From NCBI RefSeq assembly GCF_036669915.1, contig NC_089319.1:10704080-10768079 (forward strand): a stretch of 64,000 bases of DNA, read 5' to 3'. This DNA comes from Pocillopora verrucosa (taxonomy: Eukaryota; Cnidaria; Anthozoa; Scleractinia; Pocilloporidae). Below the pieces are notes generated by a model, which worked only from the letters and a program-made list of their open reading frames with translations, searched no databases and had not been told where the DNA came from. The position numbers and the translations under genes were made by a program. Of this stretch, positions 35,510-57,711 are shown one piece after another. Within the stretch, counting starts at the first letter, position 1. Each line of letters begins with the position of its first letter.

Positions 35510-37093
35510 TTTTTTTTTTTTTTTTTTAATTTTTATTTTTAAATTACAAACACAATACTTATAATACAATATGAAACACCACTTACACTAATTACAATGC
35601 TTATTTACATTACTCTACTTACAGTCACTAATAATTACACTACTTACAGTCACTAATAATTACACTACTTACAGTATCCAGCTCTATTAACAACACAATC
35701 GACTAATTATACCATTACATACAAAAAGTACTATTTTCTTTTAACATTGCACAGTGACACATACCGGCGATGGCGACGCCCAGTTAATTCTCTAACAAAA
35801 ATAAACTACAATAAACTAATAAACAAGGAAGAATATGAGATCTAAGTTTATGCATTGGTCTTCCATTCTTTTCCTTAAAAAAAGGGCAAACACAAAATTA
35901 TATGAGAAATTCCCATCTAATTTGAAAATCGCGAAGTTTTCAGTTTCTTATAGCAATTATTTTTTCAACTTGTTTTTTAACTTCAACCTTGTGCAAAAAC
36001 AATCTAAATATTGGAGAGGTGTTATTTTTTCTACATTCCCAAATAGCCAATTTCCCTAAAATTATCAAATAATTTAACAGATCGTTCCTCTGAAGTAAGC
36101 CAACCATAATATCTTTTAAAGACAAAATTAAATATTCGCCACTAAGATCAAACCACCAGACTGTAAATACGTTCCAAAAAGCTTGCACAAAGGAGCAGTT
36201 AAAGAAGAGGTGGTACAGATCTTCCGTATAGGTTCCACAAAAAGAACACTTGTCCGAATCACTTAACCCTATTTTGAACAATTTATCGTTTGTAAACAAA
36301 ATGAAATTCAATACTCTGTATTGAAACGACCAAACATACGTTTCGCTCGCAACAAGATAAGGAATAGAGAAAACTTCCTGCGCATTTGAAAGCTCAAAAT
36401 CCGCTGTCAACTTTTTAAAGCCATTCGGGATTCTCGCTTTACTTGTTATCATCGTAGAATAAAACTGTTTACACTTTGCAGTATATGCATTAAAAGATTT
36501 AGACTTATAATCAAAATTCATAGGATCGAGATTACCCGCTGTGGGGATGGGGCAGGAGCTTTTTGATTTCATATTAATAATAGAAGATCTCAAGGCTGTC
36601 CAAGTCAGGAAATTAGTGTTAAGTCCTTTTTGCTTAAAGAATTCATAAGAGCGCACATTGTCAACATCGAACTGTAAATCATTCAAATAAGTTATGCCCT
36701 TGTCAAAGTATATTTTATAAAAAACAGGTTTATTATTTATTCGTATATCCTTATTATTCCAAATTACATTTTGAGAATAATTCACATCAGAAAAGGAGCA
36801 TCTAAAATCCGCCCACCATCTAAGAAGCTGTAAGTAAAACTTACTAAGACTTAAGTCAAGATCATTTACATCATAGTTACATCTAAAAAGAAAACATCCT
36901 CCGTATTTTTTTAAGTTGTATTTGAGATAAGAAATCCAGGGCCCTTCCTTCTCATCTATGAGACGCGGAATCCAGGACAATCTTAATGCTTTAATATGTA
37001 GCTCAAGGTCTGTGAGATTCAGTCCACCATTCTCTAAAGTATTTATCACAGAAAGCCTTGTGACTTTATCAGGGCCTTTCCACAAAAATTTGC
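35510..37093 (-). mobile_element. 5'-truncated LINE, C-terminal ORF2 part, recent insertion
   Basis: 1,584-bp non-LTR retrotransposon on the minus strand. The frame is open from the 5' truncation point (37093) to the stop at 35940 and reads the post-RT part of ORF2: SKFLWKGPDKVTRLS, GGLNLTDLELHIKALRLSW, VWSFQYRVLNFILFTND, and a zinc knuckle of the zf-RVT type (CSFCGTYTEDLYHLFFNC). The 3' end has a run of about 18 A (T on +) at 35510-35527. The 14-bp duplication TACTTTGAGAAGTT lies at 35496-35509 and 37094-37107 and is identical on both sides. The 3' region holds a 25-bp tandem repeat (35615-35676). It lacks the endonuclease and RT catalytic core, so it cannot move by itself. Confidence 0.9.
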
Positions 37094-37307
37094 TACTTTG
37101 AGAAGTTGACAACTTTATTGATGTCTCCATAAGGCTTTAAGGTCAAATTTGCATTTTCCCTACCTCCTTAAGCATCAAATGTTACTCGAAATAACCGCTT
37201 ACAGATTTTCTTTGTCTGATCGCAATCATGTTTGTTTACCGAGCTTAAGTCAATTAGGCTGGAATGCGCTACAACGGAGGAAGTCTGGGAACTGAAAGGA
37301 AATCAAG

Positions 37308-40300
37308 ATGGCCGCCAAGCCGAACTGTTTAATAGTTTGCAGTTCTGCAACTCAAGGTTCGAAAGAAATTTTGCGTTATTCAACTTAAATACATACAAAA
37401 TAGATAGATAAATCACCCGAGATGCTGAGGGTGTTTTTGCAGCATGGTTATACGGAGAAAGTTGATATAAAACATACGCAGGGTTTTCACAACAAAGTAC
37501 TACCAAATACCATTGCTTTTCTTCTCGGCTTAAAAGTGAACTGAAAATTTTCATTTGACGTTCAACAGGCGTGTCAGCTCAATCCTTCATTCATGCATTT
37601 ACTTTGACGCACTCAGTATTCAATGTCCAGATCGCAACACCACAAGTAAGTAATGTGTGTGGTGCATGTGCCACTTGTCAGTTGTAATTTATTTTTACAA
37701 ATTCTCTCTATTTTAATGCTTTTGTTGTTGTTGTTGTTTGGAATTTGAAAATTTTCTTTCCAATGCGTGTTACGTTTACAAAGCAAGCTAACTAACTGAC
37801 GAAACATCCACCAGATTCACTGCTGATTAGTTAATTGAGTGGCTGATCAACTCACGTGTAGTATTTGTCTGTCGATCTGTCTGCAGCCCTTTCTATATAA
37901 TTTTGTTTTATCAACTGATTTGATAACGCAAGTTGGCCACTGTTATGAGTTTTTAAAGCTGATGTTTCGAGCGTTAGTCCTTCATCAGAGCCAATAAAGG
38001 AATTGTGGGTTGTATGTGTGTTCATATGCAGGAAATGGAACGACACATCAGTGTTCTCCATTTTAGGCAGTTAAACTGGTAAATTCTACCTCCTATACAT
38101 ACAGTACATCATTTTACCGCCTAAAATTTTTTGGAATACTGGAAAATTCAGTTGGTGAAAGGATTGATCTACCAGTTTGAAAATTTATTTTACCTGTTAT
38201 GCTTAAAATAAGAGAGAGTATTGCTAGGTTTGACTGTTTGGTACATCAAAAAGGGTTTGGAAAATTGATCTAGGCCAGCAATTCTGACAGGTTATTTATA
38301 TATAGACTTTAATAACCATGCAAGTTGTAAGCAGGAGTCAGATGTTCAGATTTCCTCTTTTAGGGTCAGCAAATCGATTTTGTGAAATCAGATGATAACA
38401 GCAGGAAGTGGTTGAATGAGTTTCGAACCAAACCATTTTCAGTCCCTGGAAAACTTGAAAATGTTGATGGTGAGCATGAATTTTAAACAATAGATTTAAA
38501 TTAAGGTAACTGTCAACTGTCAAGGTCCATCTGCAAGAATTTTCCTACGCAAGCTACCTCAAGTAGAGGTCAATACTCTGCTTGAGGTGTTTCAGATTAT
38601 GACACCTTTCACTCTTCTGTTCATGTTCCCCCAAAACATTTTTTTCAGCCCTATATCAAGTTCTTAACTAGTTTCTCTTACTAAACAGCAAAAAACTGAA
38701 ATTGTAAAAATTTTGATCAAATTTTGTTGATGGTAACCTATGAGTGTGAATGCTTCAAGCATCCTCTTCATCATTTAAAGGAGTCATTGCTTGACTTGCA
38801 TTTGGTGGCAAAAAGGGTGGAAACAAGGTAGCTTCATCCATTTATTACACTGCTCAAACCAAAACATGTTAACAAAAAGACGTAAGTGACACTTTTTTTG
38901 TCAAATTTGTGACTAATTTTAGAAGCCAAATTAAATTTCTACAAGCCGTAGTAACTAGCCTGGAGTGCTCCTTTTTCATACCATTTTCATTTTCCACTGT
39001 TTTGTGTGTATTGAAGATTTAAGACAGCTCACTCGGGAGATTCATTCTACACCAGTACCAGCTAAATTCATTTTCTAAGAATAAGTTCTGAGTCGGGACC
39101 ATTCTTGAGATCATACATAGTGCAGGTTCACCTTTTAACTGTGTGCAATAAATGGAAATTTTTGACTTTTGTTCTTGAATCCTTAGCATCAAGATATGGT
39201 GCAGTGCTTATCCCAAGTGCTCCAGGAGCCCTTCATGATCTTGCTCAAGACAGTGAGCTTGCAAAACTTCTCAATACATTTGTCCATGAAAAAAGTGGGT
39301 AGACTTGACTATTAATTGATACTTATGCTGCTTATAAGGCGCGGTGGCCTTGTGGTTAGTGCGCTCGACTCCAGATCAGGTGGTCCGGGTTCAAGCCCTG
39401 GCCAGGGTCATTGTGTTGTGTTCTTAGGCAAGACACTTTACTCTCACAGTGCTTCCCTTACCCAGGTGTACAAATGGGTACCAGCAAATGTGTTGGGGGT
39501 AACCCTGCGATGGACTAGTATCCCATCCAGGGGAGAGTAGCAATACTCCTTGCTGCTTCATGCTAAGAAAACCGGAGTTAAGCACCAGCCCCATGGGCCA
39601 CTTGGGCCCATATAAAGGTTTTACTATGCTGCTTATGTTATGAATGCTAGTAAGAAAACTTTAAGAGTCAGAAAAAGTCATTTGGCTCTTTGATGTATTA
39701 GCGTAAATTTCAAGTATATTAATTTCAGTTTTTTTGTTATATTTTTAAATAAGTATAGAATAATATTTACTCTGTCTTTGTTACAATCAGAGCCCATCTG
39801 TGCTATTGGACATGGTGTTGCTGGACTCTGTTCAGCAAGGAGAGAGGATGGAAAATCTTGGAGTTTCAAGAGCTTTAGTATGACAGGGGTAAGTACAGGA
39901 AGTGTATGGTACTTCCAGTATATAATTATCACCCCTCTACGTTTACATTTAGGGTGATTCCATACAAGCAGAACTTGACATAGACTTGTGGATCAACTCA
40001 TGAAACTTTGAACATTGTTGAATGTTTTTTTAGGACAGTACTGAAAAAATGCTAAAAGAAAAGGAAAAAAAAAGGAAAGCCAAAGAGGGGAAGTTTAATT
40101 TTTCGTCATTTTATGCTGAAAGGGTATCATAATTAGAAAGGGCTAAATTGATGTACAAAATACAATTTTTGTCTTGTATCCAAACATATATATTTGTCAG
40201 GAGCTATCGAGTAAAAATATACCATATACTATTAGATACAAGACAGAACCATCTGTGACAAAAGCATTGTATGTTATTCAGCCATCAGTTTTTGAATCAG

Positions 40301-41629
40301 CTCGTTCAGCTGATTTTTCAAGTCTACCTATCATTCTGGAAGACTGGATCAAAGATCATGGAGGAACATTCAGTGGTGGGTTATGTATTATTATGAGATT
40401 TAACCACAAAGAACATTCTCTCTTTACCTACCTCTGGAAGTGCACTTCTGTTCTGCAAATGCCATCACTGTTTACATTCATTATACTTATTCAGTACAGC
40501 TCTGGAACAAAGGAAATAGCAACTCAAACAAGGTTAATTAAAATCATTAATCCTTAACATATCTTTGAGTTAATAGAATAAGAAGGTAAATTTTGAATGC
40601 AGGTAGAAAATAATAACAGATGTTTTTCATCTCATCACTGGTGTGGGACTAATATAAAATCTGAGTGCTTGCCCTGTTATCAAACGTAAAACTGAAGGAG
40701 GAAGAACATTTACTGTGACTGCCTGTCAAGCCTGGAACAGCTTACCACTATCTATGCAGAAAATAGCGTTGCTTAATTCTTTTAGGAACTCTCTTTGGAA
40801 AAACATTTTTGAAGAACAGCAGCTTTTAAATCATTTTATTCTGTGATTTAGTTATACTTTTGTACTTTTAATTGATTTTATCTTTTATCTCTTGTATTTT
40901 TATTTGTTATAATCTCATAGTTATGCCATAGTTTTTAACATCTGTATTGTACATAATTTTAGAGGGCCACTGGTTTGTTAGAATTTTTATACTATTTTAG
41001 TGCTACCCTCTTTAAATAAAGTCTTTACTTACTTACTTACTTACTAGTCCTTTTGAGGAAGTGATCTGGATTCCATGTTCTAATGTTCTACAACAGAGCT
41101 AACAGGAGCTCTAAGGTTTTTACTAGATTCATACATGAGTGAGTACTAGGAAGGGAATGAGAAAAGAATATGGAAGTGATATTTGTAGTAATAAGCAGTA
41201 GTGAAAATAAGACCTGAAAAAAATTCAGGCCCATACAGGATTTAAACCCATGGCCTCTATGATACAGGTGCACTGCTCTACCAACTGAGTTAACAAGCCA
41301 AGTGGGGGCTAGCCATTATGCTGGTTCCAAATAAACCTGCAAAGTGACACCTTATTTTCACTACTGCTTATTTAATAAGTAGTATCATTACCTCAAAGAT
41401 CACTTCCATGTTGTTTTTTTTTTTTGTAGTTCACATGTATGATTTTCATATATTTACAGCTAGAATGGGAAAGATGGTAAATATTTCCATCTCAGGCATG
41501 ATTTCTTTTTCAGCCAGTGAACCAGATGGGATGCATGTCATCATTGACAGACACCTTATAACAGGACAAAATGACACTTCAACACTTTCAGCTGTTCAGA
41601 ATCTAATTCTTCTGTGCAATGCAAGGTAA
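37308..41629 (+). CDS. GATD1: GATD1 (PDDC1), DJ-1/PfpI-like glutamine amidotransferase fold protein
   Basis: Class I glutamine amidotransferase-like protein of the DJ-1/PfpI fold; its biochemical role is poorly known. Seven exons: 37308-37356, 37569-37645, 38364-38469, 39187-39294, 39791-39888, 40282-40375, 41514-41629. Phases agree and give 215 residues (human 220). Family segments appear in order: [65 protein letters not shown] (the elbow region), [16 protein letters not shown], and [18 protein letters not shown], ending [11 protein letters not shown]. The ATG overlaps AAGATGGCCGC, a YY1-like motif. Introns carry a SINE (39336-39624), a LINE 3' end (40655-41045) and a tRNA-like element (41170-41409). 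The donor after exon 4 is GTGGGT; the neighbouring GGTAGA would break the frame. Confidence 0.95.
37905..38005. mobile_element. Half copy of the GAGCGTTAG foldback MITE
   Basis: Matches the left arm of the element at 24083-24235 (GAGTTTTTAAAGCTGATGTT, TCGAGCGTTAGTCCTTCATC). The complementary arm is missing. In a GATD1 intron. Confidence 0.6.
39336..39624 (+). mobile_element. tRNA-derived SINE
   Basis: 289-bp element starting AAGGCGCGGTGGCCTTGTGG. It has an RNA polymerase III A box (TGTGGTTAGTGCGC, about 39351-39364) and B box (GGTTCAAGCC, 39388-39397). The body is typical of SINEs (GTTCTTAGGCAAGACACTTT). A 12-bp duplication, TATGCTGCTTAT, flanks it at 39324-39335 and 39625-39636 without mismatch, implying a recent insertion. 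It sits about 40 bp downstream of the GATD1 exon 4 donor. Confidence 0.9.
40655..41045 (+). mobile_element. LINE 3' end (CR1/L2-like) with ACTT-repeat tail
   Basis: The + strand reads [20 protein letters not shown], then [14 protein letters not shown], and a stop at about 40844-40846; this is the familiar extreme C-terminus of CR1/L2/jockey-type ORF2. The 3' end is AATAAAGTCTTTACTTACTT with further ACTT units rather than poly(A), as in L2-like LINEs. Strongly 5'-truncated. In a GATD1 intron. Confidence 0.75.
41170..41409 (-). mobile_element. tRNA-like SINE between inverted ends
   Basis: The minus strand carries a tRNA-like region (about 41302-41229) with A box TAACTCAGTTGGTAGAGC and B box GGTTTAAATCC (+ 41238-41248), followed by CCTGAATTTTTTTCAGG, a SINE tail hairpin. 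Unusually, the element ends in the perfect 11-bp inverted pair ATGGAAGTGAT (41170-41180) and ATCACTTCCAT (41399-41409). CTTATTTTCACTACTGCTTA also occurs in both orientations inside. It is not a functional tRNA: the acceptor stem is not paired. Confidence 0.7.
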
Positions 41630-42339
41630 GCAAGGATTCTTCCCCGACAGTATGTTTCATTATTAACTCAAGCTTTCGAGTAACACCAAAAATAACTCAA
41701 CTTTTAGATAAAAGTGTTAATAAGAAGGCAGTAACTGAACTAGCGTGGCATACAATCAGCATGCATGCATGCTGGCTCAAAGATATTTTCAATTTTTAAG
41801 CTCGTAAGCAAGGTGACTCATACAATTATTAGTTTTTGAGAGCCATATTTTTGAGGACTTTTTATGAATTTTTATTATTAGCAGCGTTACTGTGTTGAAG
41901 TTGTGTTGGCCGATTAAATGTGGATTTGCTTTCCAAAGGGTTTTCCATTATTGCTCAAGGACAGTAGGTTAATGTAAAAAAATGGTTAATTTTAAATTTA
42001 ATTTAAAAATGAAATGTTTGACAAAAGTGGAACCCTTCTTTAATCTTAGCTGATTTTTAATGCCCAGGTTCTTACTAATTGAAGGTTTTTTCTCATTATT
42101 TTTTATAGACAAGGCAAGGCCAAGAGTTGAGGCTGACTAAGATGGACAGCTTAAAAAAATATACAATAACTTAGTCTGCTCAAAAATTGAATGACAGTTG
42201 ATATGGTTGACATCACTGTTTCTAGGAATCTTTCCAGTTACAGAAGTTAATAAATGGGTGTATGGTCGGTAGCTCAATACAATATTATTTTTCAGAGAAT
42301 GTTCTTAATTTCTTAGAAATATGTATTTCTTCAAAACCC

Positions 42340-42543
42340 CAGTAACTCTCAGAAGTGATTAACAAGTAACTTCTCCCTATAATATTCATACATTATCCAC
42401 TAAGCAGGTGATGAGAATACTTAAGCTTATCAGGTAATAGTTGTTATCTTGATCTAACGAAAATTTTTGCAACTACTTTACAAGGAAATGTTTAGCAGCT
42501 TGAGGGGAGGATTAAAACTCAGATCTTAGGAGTTAAAGTGGAG
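42340..42543. mobile_element. MITE-like repeat, family A
   Basis: Starts CCCAGTAACTCTCAGAAGTG and ends CTTAGGAGTTAAAGTG. Shares the whole body with the copies at 29213 and 63776. Confidence 0.65.
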
Positions 42544-42871
42544 ATAGAAGTCAAAGAACTCTAAGAAGGGAAAACACCTAACATTTTCAAATTTTCTAAT
42601 AGATCAAATGATATGACTTGTAGATGGATGTCTCAAGACAGTCGGATTATGGAGAAAATGGATTGACTTTTAATTTACAATGGGTTTTTAAGTTTTACAG
42701 TAAGAGATACTGTTTTGTGGTGTTCTTCAGATTGTTTTTTTTTTCTGTTGAAATTTATTTTCAAATTGACCTGACTATCTGCTAAAATTGAAAGGACAAA
42801 ATGTTTGTGCTATATGATATGCAATATAAATAATTTTGTACATTCAACTGTCAGTGAAAATCCAGAGTTTT

Positions 42872-43073
42872 GCACCCTAACACCAGCATGTTTATTCTCC
42901 ATACTGTTCTCTACACATTTCCTTAAGTGCAAGAAAGGAGAATTTGTTTAATGAGCAAGAGCTTCTTTAGTTAGTGATCATTTTCTTTATTCTCGTGATC
43001 TTCATCTTTGATTCAGGTGTGATACTGTTGGGAGAAATTAGATGTTAATCACTCTTAGGGGTTAAAGGGTTAA
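42872..43073. mobile_element. MITE family B, inverted relative to other copies
   Basis: Starts GCACCCTAACACCAGCATGT and ends TCTTAGGGGTTAAAGGGTTA; the reverse complement matches family B. Confidence 0.7.
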
Positions 43074-43176
43074 TTATCTTCTTAATTCTTTGGTCATGTT
43101 TCTTTGGTGGTATCATAACTTTGAAGAAGACAGGAGGAGTTGTAGGTTACCAGGCCAAACACCAGTACAACTTATG

Positions 43177-43336
43177 CCCTGTTCACACCAATTTAAACAA
43201 GTTTCATTAAACATAGTTTTTTAAACATGGTTTTAAACATGTTTGGCTACATGCGCCTGCAGTGTGGACAGGTAGTTTACTAAAACTAGTTGATTAAAAC
43301 AAGATTAATCATGTTTAAGCTTTGATGTGAACAGGG
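43177..43336. mobile_element. MITE with CCCTGTTCACA termini
   Basis: 160-bp element with ends CCCTGTTCACACCAATTTAA and the near-perfect reverse complement TTTGATGTGAACAGGG. The interior repeats TTAAACATG/GTTTTAAACATG motifs. Non-coding. Confidence 0.7.
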
Positions 43337-43656
43337 TATTACTTCTCAGTATAAAATGACCCAAATAACCTAGAATTTACAAACCTATAGAATACCAGAG
43401 TGAAAGGTGATGTGTGTAGGGGCTTAAAAGAGTTGTGGAAGCTAAGACAGCTCTTTTTCATTTGCCAAGAACATGAATTGAAATTATGGACTTCAACTCA
43501 GAATAAAGAAAATGAGATTAAGAGTCATGCTTCTCAAAGAATTATGAGTTTCTTGTTCTGATTCGAAGAAAAAAGGAAAAGTTTTTACTCTAGAATATTT
43601 TCATCTGTGCTTGTTTCAAAAATTAGTGGCCATATGATAAAATGCTTTTTGACAAA

Positions 43657-43784
43657 TGAGTATGGGTAGGCTGGATGGGAAAATATTTGGCTCTCAGTCA
43701 TGAGACAGAGACCTCACTGAACTTGATCTGTATGTCAAAACTTTGAGCCAAATAATTTCCCATTCAGCCCTCCCACTCATTCAA
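43657..43784. mobile_element. Short foldback element with TTTGGCTC inner arms
   Basis: Left arm TGAGTATGGGTAGGCTGGAT followed by GGGAAAATATTTGGCTC pairs with right arm GAGCCAAATAATTTCCCATT followed by CAGCCCTCCCACTCAT. The loop is about 50 bp. Confidence 0.65.
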
Positions 43785-44274
43785 TTAGTAGATATTATTG
43801 GTAACACTCAAGATTGCAAACTGTTGTTATTTTATTTGTCAAACTCACTCTCACCTAAACACATTGATAGTTCAAACAGTACTCTGGCTAGATTTAAGAT
43901 ATGTTAATTATTAACAAAATTGACAGACATTATTGCATTACATCTTTTAATACTGTTACAACTGATAGTTTTAATCCACAAATTAAATTATTTCTTGCGT
44001 ACATGTATGGTTTTCATACTAAGAGCATTGTTAAACTTGTCATAAATCACGACTCCACTCACCCCATGATATTGAAAGAACTTAGTTGTAACTTTACATG
44101 GGGTTTCAATACCTTTATTAATAAGCTGCTGTTGATGGTGCAATAGACAGCTGTGATGTAAAGCAAAACTCAAACACTAAGGTTTGCTCACAGGATGAAC
44201 AAACGTCAGTTAGAGGTCTTGAGGCAGTGGTAGACTGCTGGTAACTGGCTTTTCTTGGAAACTCTAACCATACA

Positions 44275-44408
44275 CCTGGCCCCTATTGTGCGAAACATGG
44301 ACAATGTTATCCACTGGATAAATCTCCATCTGGTGTATAGCACAGTACATTTTGTTAACACTTATCCATTGGATAGTGTTATCCAGCCTTTACACAACTG
44401 GACCCAGG
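44275..44408. mobile_element. MITE with internal GGATA/TATCC palindromes
   Basis: 134-bp element with 16-bp ends CCTGGCCCCTATTGTG and the reverse complement of CCTGGGTCCAGTTGTG. Inside are alternating TTATCCACTGGATA-type palindromes on both sides of the centre. Confidence 0.65.
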
Positions 44409-46057
44409 AATTACAAAGTTTGGCTACAACACTGCTAAGTTGAATACATGTACTTGAGTATCAAAATGGAATGATTACTTAATGACACCTAGGAACCCAA
44501 TCAGCTTCATTCTGAAGTCAAGTGTTCCACTGAAATGTTCTCTGTGAGCCTGTTTTTCTATTATTTCTATTTACACTACAGTTGCATTGTTGAAGATGCA
44601 TGTGAATTGCTTATTGACCTTCTGTACAAATATTGCAATTGAAATGCACAATTATTTTCTAACAAAGTTTCCACTATCACTTAACTGTCCAGCTGATTTA
44701 ACATCGAAAAACCATATTCCATAGTTGGAACAATGATTCATGCCTGTACAAAAATTCTGTGCCATCAAATCTAAAAGACCACGACATATGTAAAGATTTG
44801 GGTTTTAAACTTGGTTTACCCTAATGTACATGGAAGTGGCTGATGTTTTTATTACCTTGAATTATTATATAACTCTACTTACTGCCAATTTAGTTTTAAT
44901 TAATGACTATTTTTCATTAAATTATTTTACCCCAATTGAATATGAAACATACTGTAATTTAAACCTTGAAAACAGTACTTTGGAAATGGTCAAATTCGAA
45001 CTAACAAAAATAGCTTCTAGCATGTTTTCTTTTATTAGCTCTTAAGCGCGGCATCAAATTTTTATGAAATCTTCTGTCAGTTAACCACTAGATAATATCA
45101 AAAGATAGCTATTGATATTCATAAAAGATTACAACCTCTCCAGCCTTTTATGAAGGTTACAATATTTATAACCACAGATAAGAATTGTAATGAAAAGCTG
45201 CCTAAAGGCAAATCATCTACCACAATATCCTGGTTAAGAGCCCTCTGCTGACAAAACATTTTGAGGGATTGAGGTTGGGGGGGGGGGGGGGAGAAAGACT
45301 CATTGCATATCTCTTAAGGAGAGGGCAGGGTCTAAAAAAATAAATATAACAGCATTCACAAATGAGGCATATTAGCATCTAATTACTGACTAACAGAAGA
45401 ATAATTGTACTATTGTCTACACTCCAGCAGACCTGAGGAGTGAAGGGGGAGAGATTTAACCAGGATTTTCTGATATGTTCTGAGTAATCAGTGTACAAAG
45501 TCATACCACAAAGGGAGAGAGAGCATGGTACTACATATTTAAAGATGTTCAACTGAAAAAACAGGCAAAAAACTGTAGACTTCACCAGTAGTAAACCACA
45601 AGCAACATAAGTCATACATTATCCACCAAATTTCCCAGATTTAAAAGAGAAAGAACATTACTATCAGAGATAGCTGCAGAGTAGCTGCACCTGGGGAATT
45701 TTAAAATTTTCAAGCTGCAATTTTCACAACATTAATGTTAATGAGGCCAAACTGCAGTCAACAATGCACTTATGAACTGCAACCAGCATTTGTGTTAGTT
45801 GACTGTCGCATGAATGTGTAAGAAATATGTAAATTAATGACAATTACAGATGTAATCTGCAAGAATGAAGAATTACATTTTCTTTCCTGGCATCTAAATG
45901 AACTCTTGTGGTTCTCATTAAGCCCTCATGTCTTGTGCAAACTTATGAATTAAAAAATTTGCTGACAAATGTTCTTCATAAGTATCATCTTCAGATTTAC
46001 ACCTAGATAGATAAAAAAGATCACGTATGCAGGAAAATATGTTTTACAAGATGCTGT

Positions 46058-57130
<11,073 letters not shown>

Positions 57131-57711
57131 GGCTGTGTTAGCCAGCAACAAAATTTCGGCCGGAAAAAGCTTCTTAGCCTTTTAAAACAACGACGTTCCC
57201 AACACAACTGCCTGACGTGACGAACAAGTGTTACACTTAGTCACCAGTTCTCCGGTAACGAAAGCCAGACAATCAAACTAACGTAAAAATTGATTGGTTA
57301 CTGTACAAGCTGTCGTTTTTGTATAATTTTCTTAAAAGGCTTCTTCTAATTGGACATAAGATTCTCAACTTTGGCGCGAAACGTCCATGACGTCATTAAA
57401 ATATTGTAGTTGGGGAGGGAGGGGAGAGGCAAAATGATATTTGTTCGCCGCCTGAAAAGAGGTTTTTCCTTCTGGTCCTGCGTCAAAGAAAGAAAATATA
57501 CTTGTTTTGTAAAGTAAATGGCTACTAGTTTGTGTGGTTCGAACAACAGAAGTGCTCTATCTTTAACCAAATGAAAATGACTTATTTGATTTCATGAGCA
57601 TGGATGGATGGGGTGGCTGGGTATAATTTGGCCATCGCTGGCGTGATTTTTGGTCAGTGGCCTCTATAAGCGACAAAAAACTCTTCACATACAGAGCCCC
57701 AAAAATTCAAA
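57131..57711. promoter_or_regulatory. Bidirectional STK38 / ELP4 promoter region
   Basis: 581 bp between divergent start codons. It contains a canonical E2F-type site TTTGGCGCGAAA (about 57370-57381) and, close by, a palindromic CRE, TGACGTCA (57388-57395). CCAAT-type motifs in ATTGG orientation occur near 57294 and 57349. No TATA box is evident. The shared control is inferred from the layout. Confidence 0.6.

Larger units (their letters stand above)
41630..46057. other. Intergenic region between convergent GATD1 and STK38
   Basis: 4.4 kb with no recognised gene. It holds several MITE-like elements listed separately and a G-run near 45277-45290. Frames such as 43901-44146 and 44824-45045 show no homology that I recognise. 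Confidence 0.5.

Noticed and set aside
41229..41302. Candidate tRNA gene on the minus strand
   Set aside because: A and B boxes are present but the acceptor stem does not pair and a SINE tail follows; assigned to a SINE.
43901..45045. Two moderate plus-strand frames in the GATD1-STK38 gap
   Set aside because: Low-complexity hydrophobic/AT-rich translation with no start context, motif or exon structure.
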